In this document: positions 25,151 through 35,042 of the stretch, one piece after another
Layout of the letters: each line of letters opens with the position of its first letter
Position numbering within the stretch: position 1 is the first letter of the stretch
DNA from: Silene conica
Lineage: Eukaryota; Streptophyta; Magnoliopsida; Caryophyllales; Caryophyllaceae
DNA length: 64,000 nt
Direction: 5' to 3'
Assembly (NCBI GenBank): GCA_029255685.2
Contig: CM055319.2
Coordinates: 8,232,747-8,296,746, forward strand
The notes under the pieces: generated by a model
What the model was told of the DNA's origin: nothing
Database searches by the model: none
The model's input: the letters and a program-made list of their open reading frames with translations, nothing else
Position numbers and translations under genes: made by a program

Positions 25151-26633
25151 CGAGGATGGATTTTTGTTTGATCACAATTTGTATTAGAGACCATACAAAT
25201 GTTGGAAATTGCTCTTTGTGTTCTTAATGTGCTTTTCCTTACTCTCTTCTTTCTTATAATCTGACGTAAATTGCTCGTCTCTGGACTTGTTAGTCTAAAG
25301 TTCCAAGAGACTACTTGAAAGACAAAAACATGGTTACTTTCTAAGTTTTTGTTTTACATTCAAACTAATATGGTTATGAGTTTTTGTCTATTAGGACGGT
25401 TCACTTAGTGATACAGATCAAAGACTAGATCGGAGTGGATCATTTGATCCGAATACCAATAATCCACCAAATTGTCGGTAATTACACATTTAATTACCCT
25501 TTTTAACTGATATTTTATCTAATGACCAATTACAACAATTAAATTTGTTAAATCCAACAAATTGTCGGTAATTACACATTTAATTACCCTTTTTAACTGA
25601 TATTTTACCTAATAACCAATTACAACAATTAAATTTGTTAAATTAAAAGGGATATGAGTAATTCACCTTAACTCTTGTTGTCGTCGTCCTCGTCGTTAAA
25701 TGGCGAACGGTAAATAATCGTGAATTTCATAACTGTGGTATTCGAATTACAATGGTAAATACTAAATAGTAATAGGGTTTAAACGGTAAGAACCAAAAAT
25801 AAAAACATAACGGTTGAAAATTAGAAAATTTCGTAATTATTTAGTGTAAAATGGCAATTTTGTAATTATTTTATTAAAGAAGGGCAATTTCGTAAGTTAT
25901 TCGGACGATATGGGAACAATTCGGGTGACAAAAAGAAAAACTATTAATCATCATATGTTTATATGATTATTTTACGTGTTTGAATATTTAACAATTTTGC
26001 CAAATTGTTTTAAACAGCACATCACAAAAAGTTCATTTTGTTATGCCTCACTGATCAATAATATGTACTATATGAACAACAGCTCACAAATTTCATTTAT
26101 TAAACATACAAACCGGGTCAAATATTTCGTTTTAAATGGACATGGGACTGACTGAGAAACCAAGTTTAACAATTTGCAACGATGATATTACTCAGAGTCT
26201 CAGACTCATTCAATTTCACTAATTTTGTGTTGATTTTCATTCAAATAGTTTGGTTTATCCTAAATAAACCGGGTTTTTAACTACAGTCCAAGTAACACGA
26301 TAAAGTAGAGACTCAAATTTAACTAAAGGTGGGCATATCATATCCAACAATTACTCGGAAAATTAAACATAATGAATAATTTATACCAATTGCAAATGAT
26401 TATTATTGAGATCTAAAATCTCAAAAATCAATTTATAACTTAACTGTTAATCAATAAAAATTAATTTTAAATATATACATTTTTCTATAATAACAAATTT
26501 TAAAACAGAACGCCCGTATAATTTGCAGGAATTTAAACCTAGTTAAATCTTAAGATGACTTTCAAACTTAATAACCATATTATTTTCCACATTATTATAC
26601 AAGTAGCAATAATATATTTAGAATTACACGTTT
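25151..26633. other. Intergenic AT-rich DNA with a 90-bp tandem duplication
   Basis: No gene seen. Two nearly identical 90-bp units (25461-25550, 25551-25640) stand head to tail and differ at only a few bases, indicating a recent duplication. Confidence 0.55.
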
Positions 26634-27011
26634 GAACATACATCGAATGTATTATATCAGACTTCCTTCTTTTTGAACATATGAGTATTTTTTTGAGCTT
26701 ATTATCTCAAACTTTATTTGTTTTGAGCATATGAGTACTTTTTTTGAACTTATTATATATCTCAAACTTTATTTGTTTTTGAATGTATGGGTATTTTGTT
26801 GAGCTAACTACCTCACACTTTATTTATTTTTGAACATATGTGTATTTTTTCCGAGCTTATTAAAGTTTATAAGTTAGATTTTACTTTTTTTTCGCGTCAA
26901 AACTAAAATTTAACTAAGTTTATGTGTTATATTTTTGAATGTATACTCATAACTTAAAAAAAAAAAACTCAAAAGCATTATTAATCGGTGGTGCTACGTC
27001 GGAATGTAACT
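26634..27011. repeat. Second copy of the AT-rich element, inverted relative to 13236-15100
   Basis: TTGAGCTTATTATCTCAAAC and TTTATTTGTTTTGAGCATAT recur three to four times with a period of about 55-60 bp. They are the reverse complement of the units at 14860-15070. The ends again carry ACATACATCGAATGTATTA-like sequence. Confidence 0.55.
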
Positions 27012-27052
27012 TCTTTTCAAACTTCCGGCTGCAGCCTAAGAGTGTAAGAGTC

Positions 27053-27366
27053 TAGGGGTGTTCACGAACCGAGCCGAGTCCGAGTTTAGCCTTGCTCGGT
27101 TTGTGCTCAATTACCAAACCTCGAGTTCGAGCCGATCTCGAGCTTCATGTGCTCGTTATAAAGCTTGCAAGCTTTAACATGAGCTCGAGTCCAAATTGAG
27201 CTTATATAAAATTGTTTATTTTTTATTTTTTTTTCTTCTAATATTTTTAATAACAAGTTTCAAAGGTTTTACGTAGAAATATTTAACAAATCAACAAGAT
27301 ATTTGATATGCATGATACAAAGATATAGTAATGATAAAATATGAGTATTTATAAAATATGAGCATA
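27053..27366. mobile_element. Left part of a hAT-like element split by the Helitron
   Basis: AGGGGTGTTCACGAACCGAG begins a stretch rich in GAGCCGAG/CTCGAG motifs typical of a common plant hAT MITE family. Matching material (TTCGAGCCGAGCCAACATTT ... CGAACCGATCTCGAG) resumes at 33057-33165, right after the Helitron, so the two pieces are most simply halves of one older element. The right terminus and target duplication were not found. Confidence 0.5.
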
Positions 27367-28635
27367 TCTACACCCCTTACAAAAATATGAGCAAGCCTTA
27401 TTTACTGTTCATAATGAACAGTAGTAAGAAACATCACTTTGTTTTATTTTTACTAAAAACGCAGCGTTTCCATCCATTGTTCTCCTTACTTTTCCTTCCC
27501 TCTCACCTCAATTAAGCTTCTATCCCATCATTACCTCTGATTTCCCCTGCCTTTCCATTATGGTCTTTGAAACTCTCACCTCTATCTTCTCTTACCTTCA
27601 GCCTTTTTTCTTAGTTAGATTCATATACACATCAATTACTACAATCAAACATTTACTAAAAGATTTTCAAGTGAAAAATATTTGGCTTTGATTTCAAACA
27701 CGCTTTGGATGACAATCGTAGAACTCAAATTCAACGTTCGGACACGCTTTGGATGCTTACGGTAATTGCTTTTTTGTTTTTGTTTTTAATGGAGTGCGTA
27801 TAAGGTGGTCAAACTAACTGTGTATTTGTTAGGGATTTAAGCCGATTTTAATTACTATAACATCTACAAATTGAAAGATTTTTAATCGGGTTTTGGGTCA
27901 ATGTGAAAGCTGATGAATTAACTCATTTGAGAAGTAGGTGGTGCTCAGACGATCTGCTTATTGAGATTTGGTAAGGAAAATATTGTGCTAGCTCAGTGTT
28001 GTTTTTACTTGTGTATATAAAAAGGCAAAATATTTAAGCCATCTAGCGTCTTTTTATCAAGCCCCTTTTGATCGCAACTGTAATATTATTTGAATGGTAT
28101 GAGTGATATTTTTAGGTTTTAATTTCTAAATTTGGGTTTTTTGGGTTTAAAATAGTGAATTCATAGGTATATTCATGTTGAGGCCTTTGCAAAATCGTCC
28201 GACAAGTTAGATGAGCGTTGTAATCATCGGCCGATGGAATGTGAATTATGTGATGCACTTGTTAGGATTAGGTGATCTACAGGGGTTGTTGTGGTGAAGT
28301 TAGCAAAGTCTGCTGACTATATTCGGGCTGGGGTCGTGCTTCACCCTGGTCCCCTTACCGACAATGACATCAATGGTAAAGTGTCTTGGATTCCCGAGTC
28401 TTAAAATCCATTAGAAAACTGCACTATGACAGATGTTTATATTGATTTGTATCGAGGATTTGATAAAGCTATTTGACTGGGTAATATTTGATATATAATT
28501 ACCAGAGGTCAAGATACCAGTATCAATACTAGGAGCTTACAGTTCAAATGGCTTATGGGAAATATGCATTCACTTTTTAATTTGCTTTTAATCTCTTCTT
28601 TCCTGACATTTCTGCTCATTACAATTCTTTCGTAG

Positions 28636-28714
28636 GTGATGAATTTGATTGGTGATGTGAAAGGGAAGGTGGCAGTTATGGTGGATGATATGAATCATAT
28701 GATTGACACAGCAG
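28636..28714 (+). pseudogene. Captured exon of a ribose-phosphate pyrophosphokinase (PRPP synthetase) gene
   Basis: Between an acceptor (TTTCGTAG) and a donor (GTCAGT) the frame reads VMNLIGDVKGKVAVMVDDM and then IDTAG. This is the PRPP-binding loop region (VDDMIDTAGT) of the nucleotide-synthesis enzyme. A 9-base insertion adds NHM inside the binding loop, which would disrupt it. Only one exon is present. Confidence 0.8.
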
Positions 28715-28796
28715 GTCAGTTCCCTTGAGAATTTTGTTTGGTGCAATTGTGTGCTATTTAACCCTATAGCATGGATGAATCTTTTGTTTCTCAGCT

Positions 28797-28951
28797 GTCA
28801 GAATAGCTGGAGATCGAGAGGAGATGATTTTGATTTTTCGGGACAAAATTATGCAACCAGGATTGATCGGATTGCAAAGCTACGTGGGTGTAGGAAAGCA
28901 GAGAGCTATGTTGACACTATTCCTGAATTCTTCGAGGAAGAGGTGATCTAA
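28797..28951 (+). pseudogene. Captured PPR-protein exon fragment
   Basis: After an acceptor (TTTCTCAG) the frame includes FSGQNYATRIDRIAKLRG and AESYVDTIPEFFEEE, ending in a stop. This resembles the helix pairs of P-class pentatricopeptide proteins (pattern YAxRLDLIAKVRGxxxAExYF..IP). Such proteins bind organelle RNA; this single piece cannot work alone. The family call rests on motif memory only. Confidence 0.55.
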
Positions 28952-30742
28952 GAACATTGTTAATGACACCAATATCAATACTAGGAGCTGAAATTGACCA
29001 TACTTGTCCACCTGAACAAGCAAGGCATTTTGAAAAGATTTTGGCTGCAAAATCTGAGGTCAGTCTTTGATATTCACTCTTTTCTTTTCTTTTTTAAATC
29101 AATTGAGAATTTGACTACATATATGTCTTATATAAGCATTCTTTGGTTATGATTATGATGAGATACAGAAAACTGACTCTTTAAACTGACTCATCACTTC
29201 TTTATATCATGAAGTAGCAGTCATCATGTACATGTCTCGAAGCAGTTTTCGTTATGAATTACGAATCATCTCTAAATAACCTCTTCAGTCTTCATTGTTA
29301 TGCAAGGGTCTACATCATATGTTTGTCGATACCTCGCCACGTATTCGGGTAAATATTTATAATAGACATGTAATGATGCAAAAATGATATAGCTCAGCAA
29401 CGAAATGAACAAATGAACAGACTCTGTGACTGTTCAGTCAGAAACCAAACTCAGCTACGGGTTTAGCAATGGTTTCACTCAATTACTTGGACGCCAAGTT
29501 TAATATTTGTTTGGGCATTAAGTAAAGGTCGACTAAGTAAAGGTCAGACTAGAAGTTCAAATTTCAATGGAATGAAAGACTCGATTATTCTTTGGTTCTC
29601 GATTCTGCTAGAATAAAGCAAATGACTCGCTAAACTTGGCTTCTTTTTATTGTGAAGTACTAAAAGCCATGTTTCTCACACGGACAATTATATGTGGCTC
29701 TTTCTAGAGCTGGGACAGCAACACAACTAAAAGTGCTTAATGGGATGGCTGCGGATGAAAATGACATATTAGAAATAAAAAATGTTGTTTCCTTTGAAAT
29801 GTTAAGAAGAGCCGGGATAAAGCCATGATGCTAGGTACGCATTTCTTATATCTATATTGGGGATTTCAGCAGACACCATTTACAATGCTAATATCATTTA
29901 GCAATTACTATTAATTTATATCTACACTTTGTAGATGAAGTTGTTGGGCTAGCCAATTGCGTAATGATGTCGTAATTTCTGCCATAGTATTAAATTTCAG
30001 TTTCAGACTTAATCTAGGAATCAGTCACGGCCAGATTTTGGTAATTTTGCCAATCACGCGAATTTTTGCTGCCTTATATTATGTATCCCCTTTATATGTG
30101 TCTGCGCTAAAAGCCCAAACTTAATGACATTGTTCCCGCCTCATTTTGTCCCTCAACTGAAGTATTCATCTGTTCCATATCACTATGTAATTGAGTTTAT
30201 AATTTGAAAGGTTTATGAGGTTATTAAAATTTGTTTGGCCAATCTTTTCACCAGGAAAGGCGGCCTACGTGGGGTTGTGGAATCTGCTGCACTGTGTTAC
30301 TGCTGGAAATTTTGATGTCGCTGCTTTTGTCTTGCGCCTTTTACCTTCTAAGGCTGGTGTAGTTCTTAGACGACTGTTTGTTGGAGCTGTAAGTGACTTT
30401 CCATAAGTTACCTTTCCTTGTATTGCAGTTACATATGCTATATCATTTCAGAAACACTGTCGCCACCACCAACTTTAATGTTCTAACTGTTGCACAAACA
30501 GGAAAAAAGCAAATGAAGGTGTGATCGCATCTAAAGCTCGACAGGTTTTGGAGGTCCGTCTTCCAGCGACTCAGCGCACAGCAATTACAATAAAAAAAAC
30601 TTCGAGAGAAAAAGGTAAATAGCTGATTTACAACAAATTAGATATACAGTATGTGAACTAGATGGATTACAATTATAATCTTTCACAAAAATATGTGATT
30701 GTCAATAAAGTTTGCTCTTTTTATGTGCCACTAAATTAACAG

Positions 30743-31882
30743 GTGGCCACCACCCTACAAGAAGAAAAACATTGGCTACATGTTAAGGTCCCTGAATTTG
30801 ACAAGAAAGATGTGCGGTTCTACTTGGGCTGTAATAACTGTGGCACACGCAGTAACAAAGACATTGATGTTGCATACAATTGTGAGGCATGTGGGCGAGA
30901 TGGTGTAGTATCCTCCCCAAGGTGATAAACTAACTAATTACAGTTTTACATTATGCTTTACACCCATAGAATAATTATAAGCAACCCCTAAACCAAAGTT
31001 TCAAACCGTAGAATGAACGTCACATTTGAAGTTGTTGATGGAACTGGAGCATATGCTTTCACAACATTTACTGAAGATGCCGAGAAATTGCTAGAAGTTA
31101 AAGCTGGAGCTTTGTATTCGCTGCTTCCACAGGTATTCAACAGAACAAAATTAAAGGACAATGCATATTGTATAAACAAATTAAGGTCCCTGAATTTCTG
31201 ATCTAGAGATATATGGAATACAAGTTTAATAACACCCTCTCATTTCACCTCACACCCTCATATCGTTTCGCCTTACACCTTTTATAACTTATCACATGGA
31301 ACAGAGGGAGTATATGTATTGAGCTTAGCTCCCTCGTCGGTTTCTTAGATGGCTATTTTTCAACTTTCAAGAACTTGTCAAAGTAAGAAGACAAGTTCTT
31401 GCTCAACAATAATATAAAATTTTAATTACAAATACTACCTCTGAATCTCTGATGCATACAATTTAGCTTTGCTGGAATAAGAAGGTACATTTGTGGACTC
31501 TGGAGTATACCCTAAGTTAAGATTGTAGGATTGTGCGCAGAACAATTGTTTTGGGAAATAAATATGACAAACAAGACCCTGGTTTAAGCTCGTGAATGTT
31601 GCGTGAAATAGTCATGCAGTTGCTTGGGTGGTACATGCATCCGTCACGTTTTTTGCCAATACGGTTAAACATGGTCTGTCAGCCTATTAGTTACAATGAT
31701 ACCAAGCTTAACCTAGAAAGCTAAGACTTGTATATATTTGACAACAGGAAAAAGAAGAGTATTTTAACATGATTGAAACCAAGATTCGTGGCAACCATTT
31801 ATACATTCAGGTTGGTCCGGCCACATCTCTTTCGCGTAGCCGAGTGCTTAAGTGGGTGCTTAAGCAGCTATCTCTAGACTAA
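30743..31882 (+). CDS. C-terminal part of an RPA1-like single-strand-DNA-binding protein, inside the Helitron
   Basis: Three exons, 30743-30921, 31012-31132 and 31748-31882, join in frame (143 codons plus stop) with good GT/AG borders. The product has HWLHVKVPEF, then a four-Cys zinc ribbon (GCNNCG ... YNCEACG), then VTFEVVDGTGAYAFTTFTED and a C-terminal helix ending VLKWVLKQLSLD. This is the Rep_fac-A_C fold (DNA-binding domain C of RPA70). Full RPA70 is over 600 residues, so the N-terminal OB folds are missing. Plant Helitrons are known to encode RPA-like proteins, so it may be a degraded Helitron accessory gene rather than a random capture. No frameshift is seen in these exons; a start codon was not identified. 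Confidence 0.7.
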
Positions 31883-32263
31883 TCTGATGCAGGTTAGAAA
31901 AGGTCGACAAATTTTTCAACGTTTTTTTTGCATATGGTGCTCCGTTTGTTGGGTAAAAGACCAATTCATCTCCAAATCCGAGTGCAAGTCGACCTTTAAG
32001 TTTATTTTCATATATTAATAATTGTCATATGTAGATGTAAGCGTAACTTAGCAAGGTTTAATACTATGGATGTTACAAGAATTTGTCTGGTTTTGTTAAA
32101 GGTAGCTAAGTAATTGGGAACTTGCGAAAATTGTTTACTGAATTGTTATTTTTTATTTCTTGCAATCGTAATTTTGGGTAGATTGTTCGTGTTCATAGTC
32201 TACTAAATTTTAACATGTTCTTCCAAGCCCTAATATAGCCATAGTGTTGATACACATCTATGG

Positions 32264-32455
32264 TTGATGGCAATTGAAGGGGTTTTCATAGCCTACCTTT
32301 ACTCAATTCTCTTGGTTCTCGATGTCATTATGAGTTGTTTCTTCTACCAAATCCGTGTTAATGATACGGTTCGACACAACGACATTGATGAAGACTTGGA
32401 GGTTGAGGATTTATGGTATTATGATACTGTGAACATGGAGAAACTAAGAAACTAA
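32264..32455 (+). other. Short open frame of unknown origin near the Helitron 3' end
   Basis: The 63-codon frame has a hydrophobic stretch (GVFIAYLYSILLVLDVIMSC) followed by an acidic tail (DIDEDLEVEDLWYYD). Its composition looks protein-like rather than random, so it may be another captured exon. I do not recognise it. Confidence 0.25.
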
Positions 32456-33230
32456 AGGAGTTGGAAGAATTTTTCTAAGCAAGAAATATAATTATTAGTC
32501 CTTATGATACATTGAAACCTCATACTCTGTAATTTACTCGGAGTTTGAGGTACTAAAATAACGTTGTTATATTTTGTGACTGATGTTCGATTGCACGGTA
32601 GTTATTGTGTATAAAAAGATTTAAAGAATTATGAAAAATTACAAAAATTACAGAGGATAATTTCATACATATCATGAATTGAGTTTGAGTTTATTTACTT
32701 GTGGAATGTACATGAGTTATTGTAAAGCAACAATTGGTTATTGTAATTTTCGAAATAATGTCATTTAAAATTAACATAAGCATTTTTGCAATACGGGCCA
32801 TTTTGATCCAGACGGACTTTGAATTTGAGTCCTTACCCTCCCTTTATTTTTCATTAATGGTAAAACTTATGCCTATTTTATGTTATAGACAACGTTCGTA
32901 ATTATCGACGTTGACATAGTCAAGTAGAGACAGGAGACAACAATACGAAATACATGAATCAGTTTTAATTCCAATAAACGAGTGACACTAACTTGGGGTA
33001 CGGCGCGCCGTACAACAACTAGTTTTTATAAAATATGAGGAATATAGTATGTAATATCAAATGTTCGAGCCGAGCCAACATTTATTCGGCCGGACTCGTT
33101 AACCTCTCGAACCGAGCTCACTCAAACCGAGCTTTGATCGAACCGATCTCGAGTTACTCACGAGTTATCTCGTCTGTTCTACGTGAGACGGTTGTAACTT
33201 AAAAATTCTGGGCACATGGTCTCAAAATTT

Positions 33231-34942
33231 TTTTTTTTTTGGTGAAAAAGACGTGGGAAAAACCCAATACAGAAAGCGAGCTAAAGAACAACAAACAAAA
33301 CAGCAAACAAAGAAAAACAACACACACTAAACCGAACACACACAAACAGAACTAGACTAAGACACACTAACGAAACTCTTCAGACGGTACCAGCCGAGGC
33401 CAAGACACGCCTCGCGCGTCCAGAGCAACAAGACGTCTAAGGGGATCTGGTGTGCTATCCGGTTCAAAAATCTGTAAGCCCACATCCTGTTCCACTCCCA
33501 AGTTTGCCAGCCAATCCGCACAGACATTCGCTTCCCGATACACATGAACTAGATCCACTTGCCACTCCGTTTCATACATGAAGGAGCGACATATGAGCAC
33601 TAGGTGAGAATGAGCATTTGGTAGCATCTCCTTGTCGACATTCTTCATAAATCCTTCAATAACCTTGGAGTCCGTCTGAATATAAACTCGGGGGAATTTC
33701 CTTTCTATTGCAATCATAAGACCTCGTCTCAGGGCCATTAACTCAGCTCTCGTCACCGTGGCTATCCCCAACTTCTCAGCAAAAGACACAATCTCACGTC
33801 CTGAACTATCCCGTATAATACCTCCCGCTCCAGCAAGACCCGGGTTTCCCTTCGAGGCCCCATCTACGTTTAGCATGACCCAGTTATCCGGTGGGGCACA
33901 CCATCTAATGCTAATCTCCTTGCGGCGAGAAGTCGTACCAATGCTAATGAGATCATTGGTATCTTTCGCCTCCACAACTTCACGAATGCGATCCGTGATA
34001 GTATTAAATAAATTAACTGGGATGGTCTCATTTCTGTTAAACACCCGACAGTTCCTCCACCTCCATATAGCCACCACACCACTACCGCAAAAATAGTGGC
34101 CCAGTGCTCCTCTTCCCCACGGCCCTTTCTCTTCAAATTATTAGCTATCCACTCCTTCGGATTTCCTGGACCTGTGAACCAATCTTTGCTTGTTAACGGG
34201 AAATATTGCCAAATAATACTGGCTTTAGGGCAGTCCCGCAATAGATGAAGGGTAGTCTCCTCCACGGCCGGGCACGATCCACAACACGGGTCTTCAGTGA
34301 AACCCCTTCGAGCCCTATTCACATTAGACATAATACGATCATGCATAGCAAGCCATAGGAAAAGTCTCATTCTTTGAGGAGCCCAGGTTTTCCAAGGCAG
34401 CTTCCAACATGGGTTCGAGTCTTGACTCGGGATTTTGCGAATTAATCTTATCGCGGACTTTACCGAGAAGAATCCCGAGGGGGTTTCGGACCAAAAGAAT
34501 TTGTCTACATTAGCTTCCCCTGGTGCCACTTCAAAGGACGCAATTGTTTGAAGAATATGAGTCGGTAGTAAGTCCGCAAACAATTCCCATTTCCACCCTA
34601 CATCATCCTCCCAGTAGTCAGCAACATTCATATGGGCAAGTTCTTCGGGAATCTCAAAATCAGTGTGTTGTTCCAGCGGTACCTCTGTAACCCATTTGTG
34701 TTTCCAAAAAAGGGTAGAAATGCCATTACCGACAGTCGACCCCATACCTTGCTTAAGAATGTCCGAAGCTTCCACGATCCCACGCCAAACATTAGAACAG
34801 TTTTGTCTTGCTTCAAACATTTCCATGTCGCACCGGCCATTAGCATACTTATGTCTTAAAACTCGGGCCCAAAGTGCATTTGGATCTTTAAGAATTCGCC
34901 ATCCCAGCTTAGCCATAAAAGCAGACTTACAGTTGATCGGCA
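33231..34942 (-). mobile_element. 5'-truncated LINE (L1-type non-LTR retrotransposon)
   Basis: On the minus strand it ends in a poly(A) tail (T run at 33231-33240). It is flanked by TCAAAATTT at 33222-33230 and 34943-34951, a plausible target-site duplication. Coding parts: the end of the reverse-transcriptase ORF with FMAKLGWRILKDPNALWARV and a zf-RVT domain (LFLWLAMHDRIMSN, CCGSCPAVEETTLHLLRDC), then an RNase H domain. The endonuclease and RT core are lost, so the copy is dead. Confidence 0.88.
33367..34942 (-). pseudogene. LINE ORF2 remnant: zf-RVT plus RNase H, frameshifted
   Basis: The zf-RVT frame (34942 to about 34070) and the RNase H frame (about 34077 to 33367) are in different frames and meet near 34075, where WWL and WRWRNCRVFN should be continuous, so a small indel has occurred. 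The RNase H part has NVDGASKGNPGLAGAGGIIR (first Asp), a Glu in RAELMALRRGL, the second Asp in QTDSK, and YREANVCADWLANLG with the last His/Asp region. It is of the plant RVT_3 type. Confidence 0.85.
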
Positions 34943-35042
34943 TCAAAATTTGTGATCAATTGAATTTGCTCAAAACTCTTAGCTCAATTAACACCTACAC
35001 ATTCCTTAATTCAACACTTACAGACTTACAGTTGATCGGCAT

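Larger units (their letters stand above)
28282..29056 (+). pseudogene. Captured dienelactone-hydrolase family gene, broken
   Basis: 28282-28375 encodes VVVVKLAKSADYIRAGVVLH and HPGPLTDNDIN, ending at a donor (G|GTAAAG). 28505-28537 encodes EVKIPVSILGA and stops abruptly. 28967-29056 restarts with PISILGAEIDHTCPPEQARH and ends at GAG|GTCAGT. LGAEID and the PPE motif are typical of plant dienelactone hydrolase-like (endo-1,3;1,4-beta-glucanase-like) proteins. The active-site Cys region and C-terminus are absent. Fragments of two other genes lie between the second and third pieces, so no hydrolase can be made. Confidence 0.75.
27367..33022 (+). mobile_element. Non-autonomous Helitron with captured gene fragments (5.66 kb)
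   Basis: The 5' end reads A|TCTACACC. The 3' end is a perfect 16-nt palindrome GTACGGCGCGCCGTAC (32998-33013), five bases (AACAA), then CTAG|T. TC start, CTRR end, subterminal hairpin and insertion between A and T without duplication are the Helitron hallmarks. No Rep/helicase is found, so it is non-autonomous. Inside, all in the plus direction, are exon fragments of a dienelactone-hydrolase family gene, a PRPP synthetase, a PPR protein and the C-terminal part of an RPA1-like gene. Other exon-like stretches (28165-28275, 29708-29826, 30253-30412, 30494-30612) were not identified. Confidence 0.87.

Noticed and set aside
30215..30406. Separate small gene in the Helitron
   Set aside because: The frame is open and has exon-like borders, but no motif or start context is convincing. 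Kept only as an unidentified exon-like stretch.
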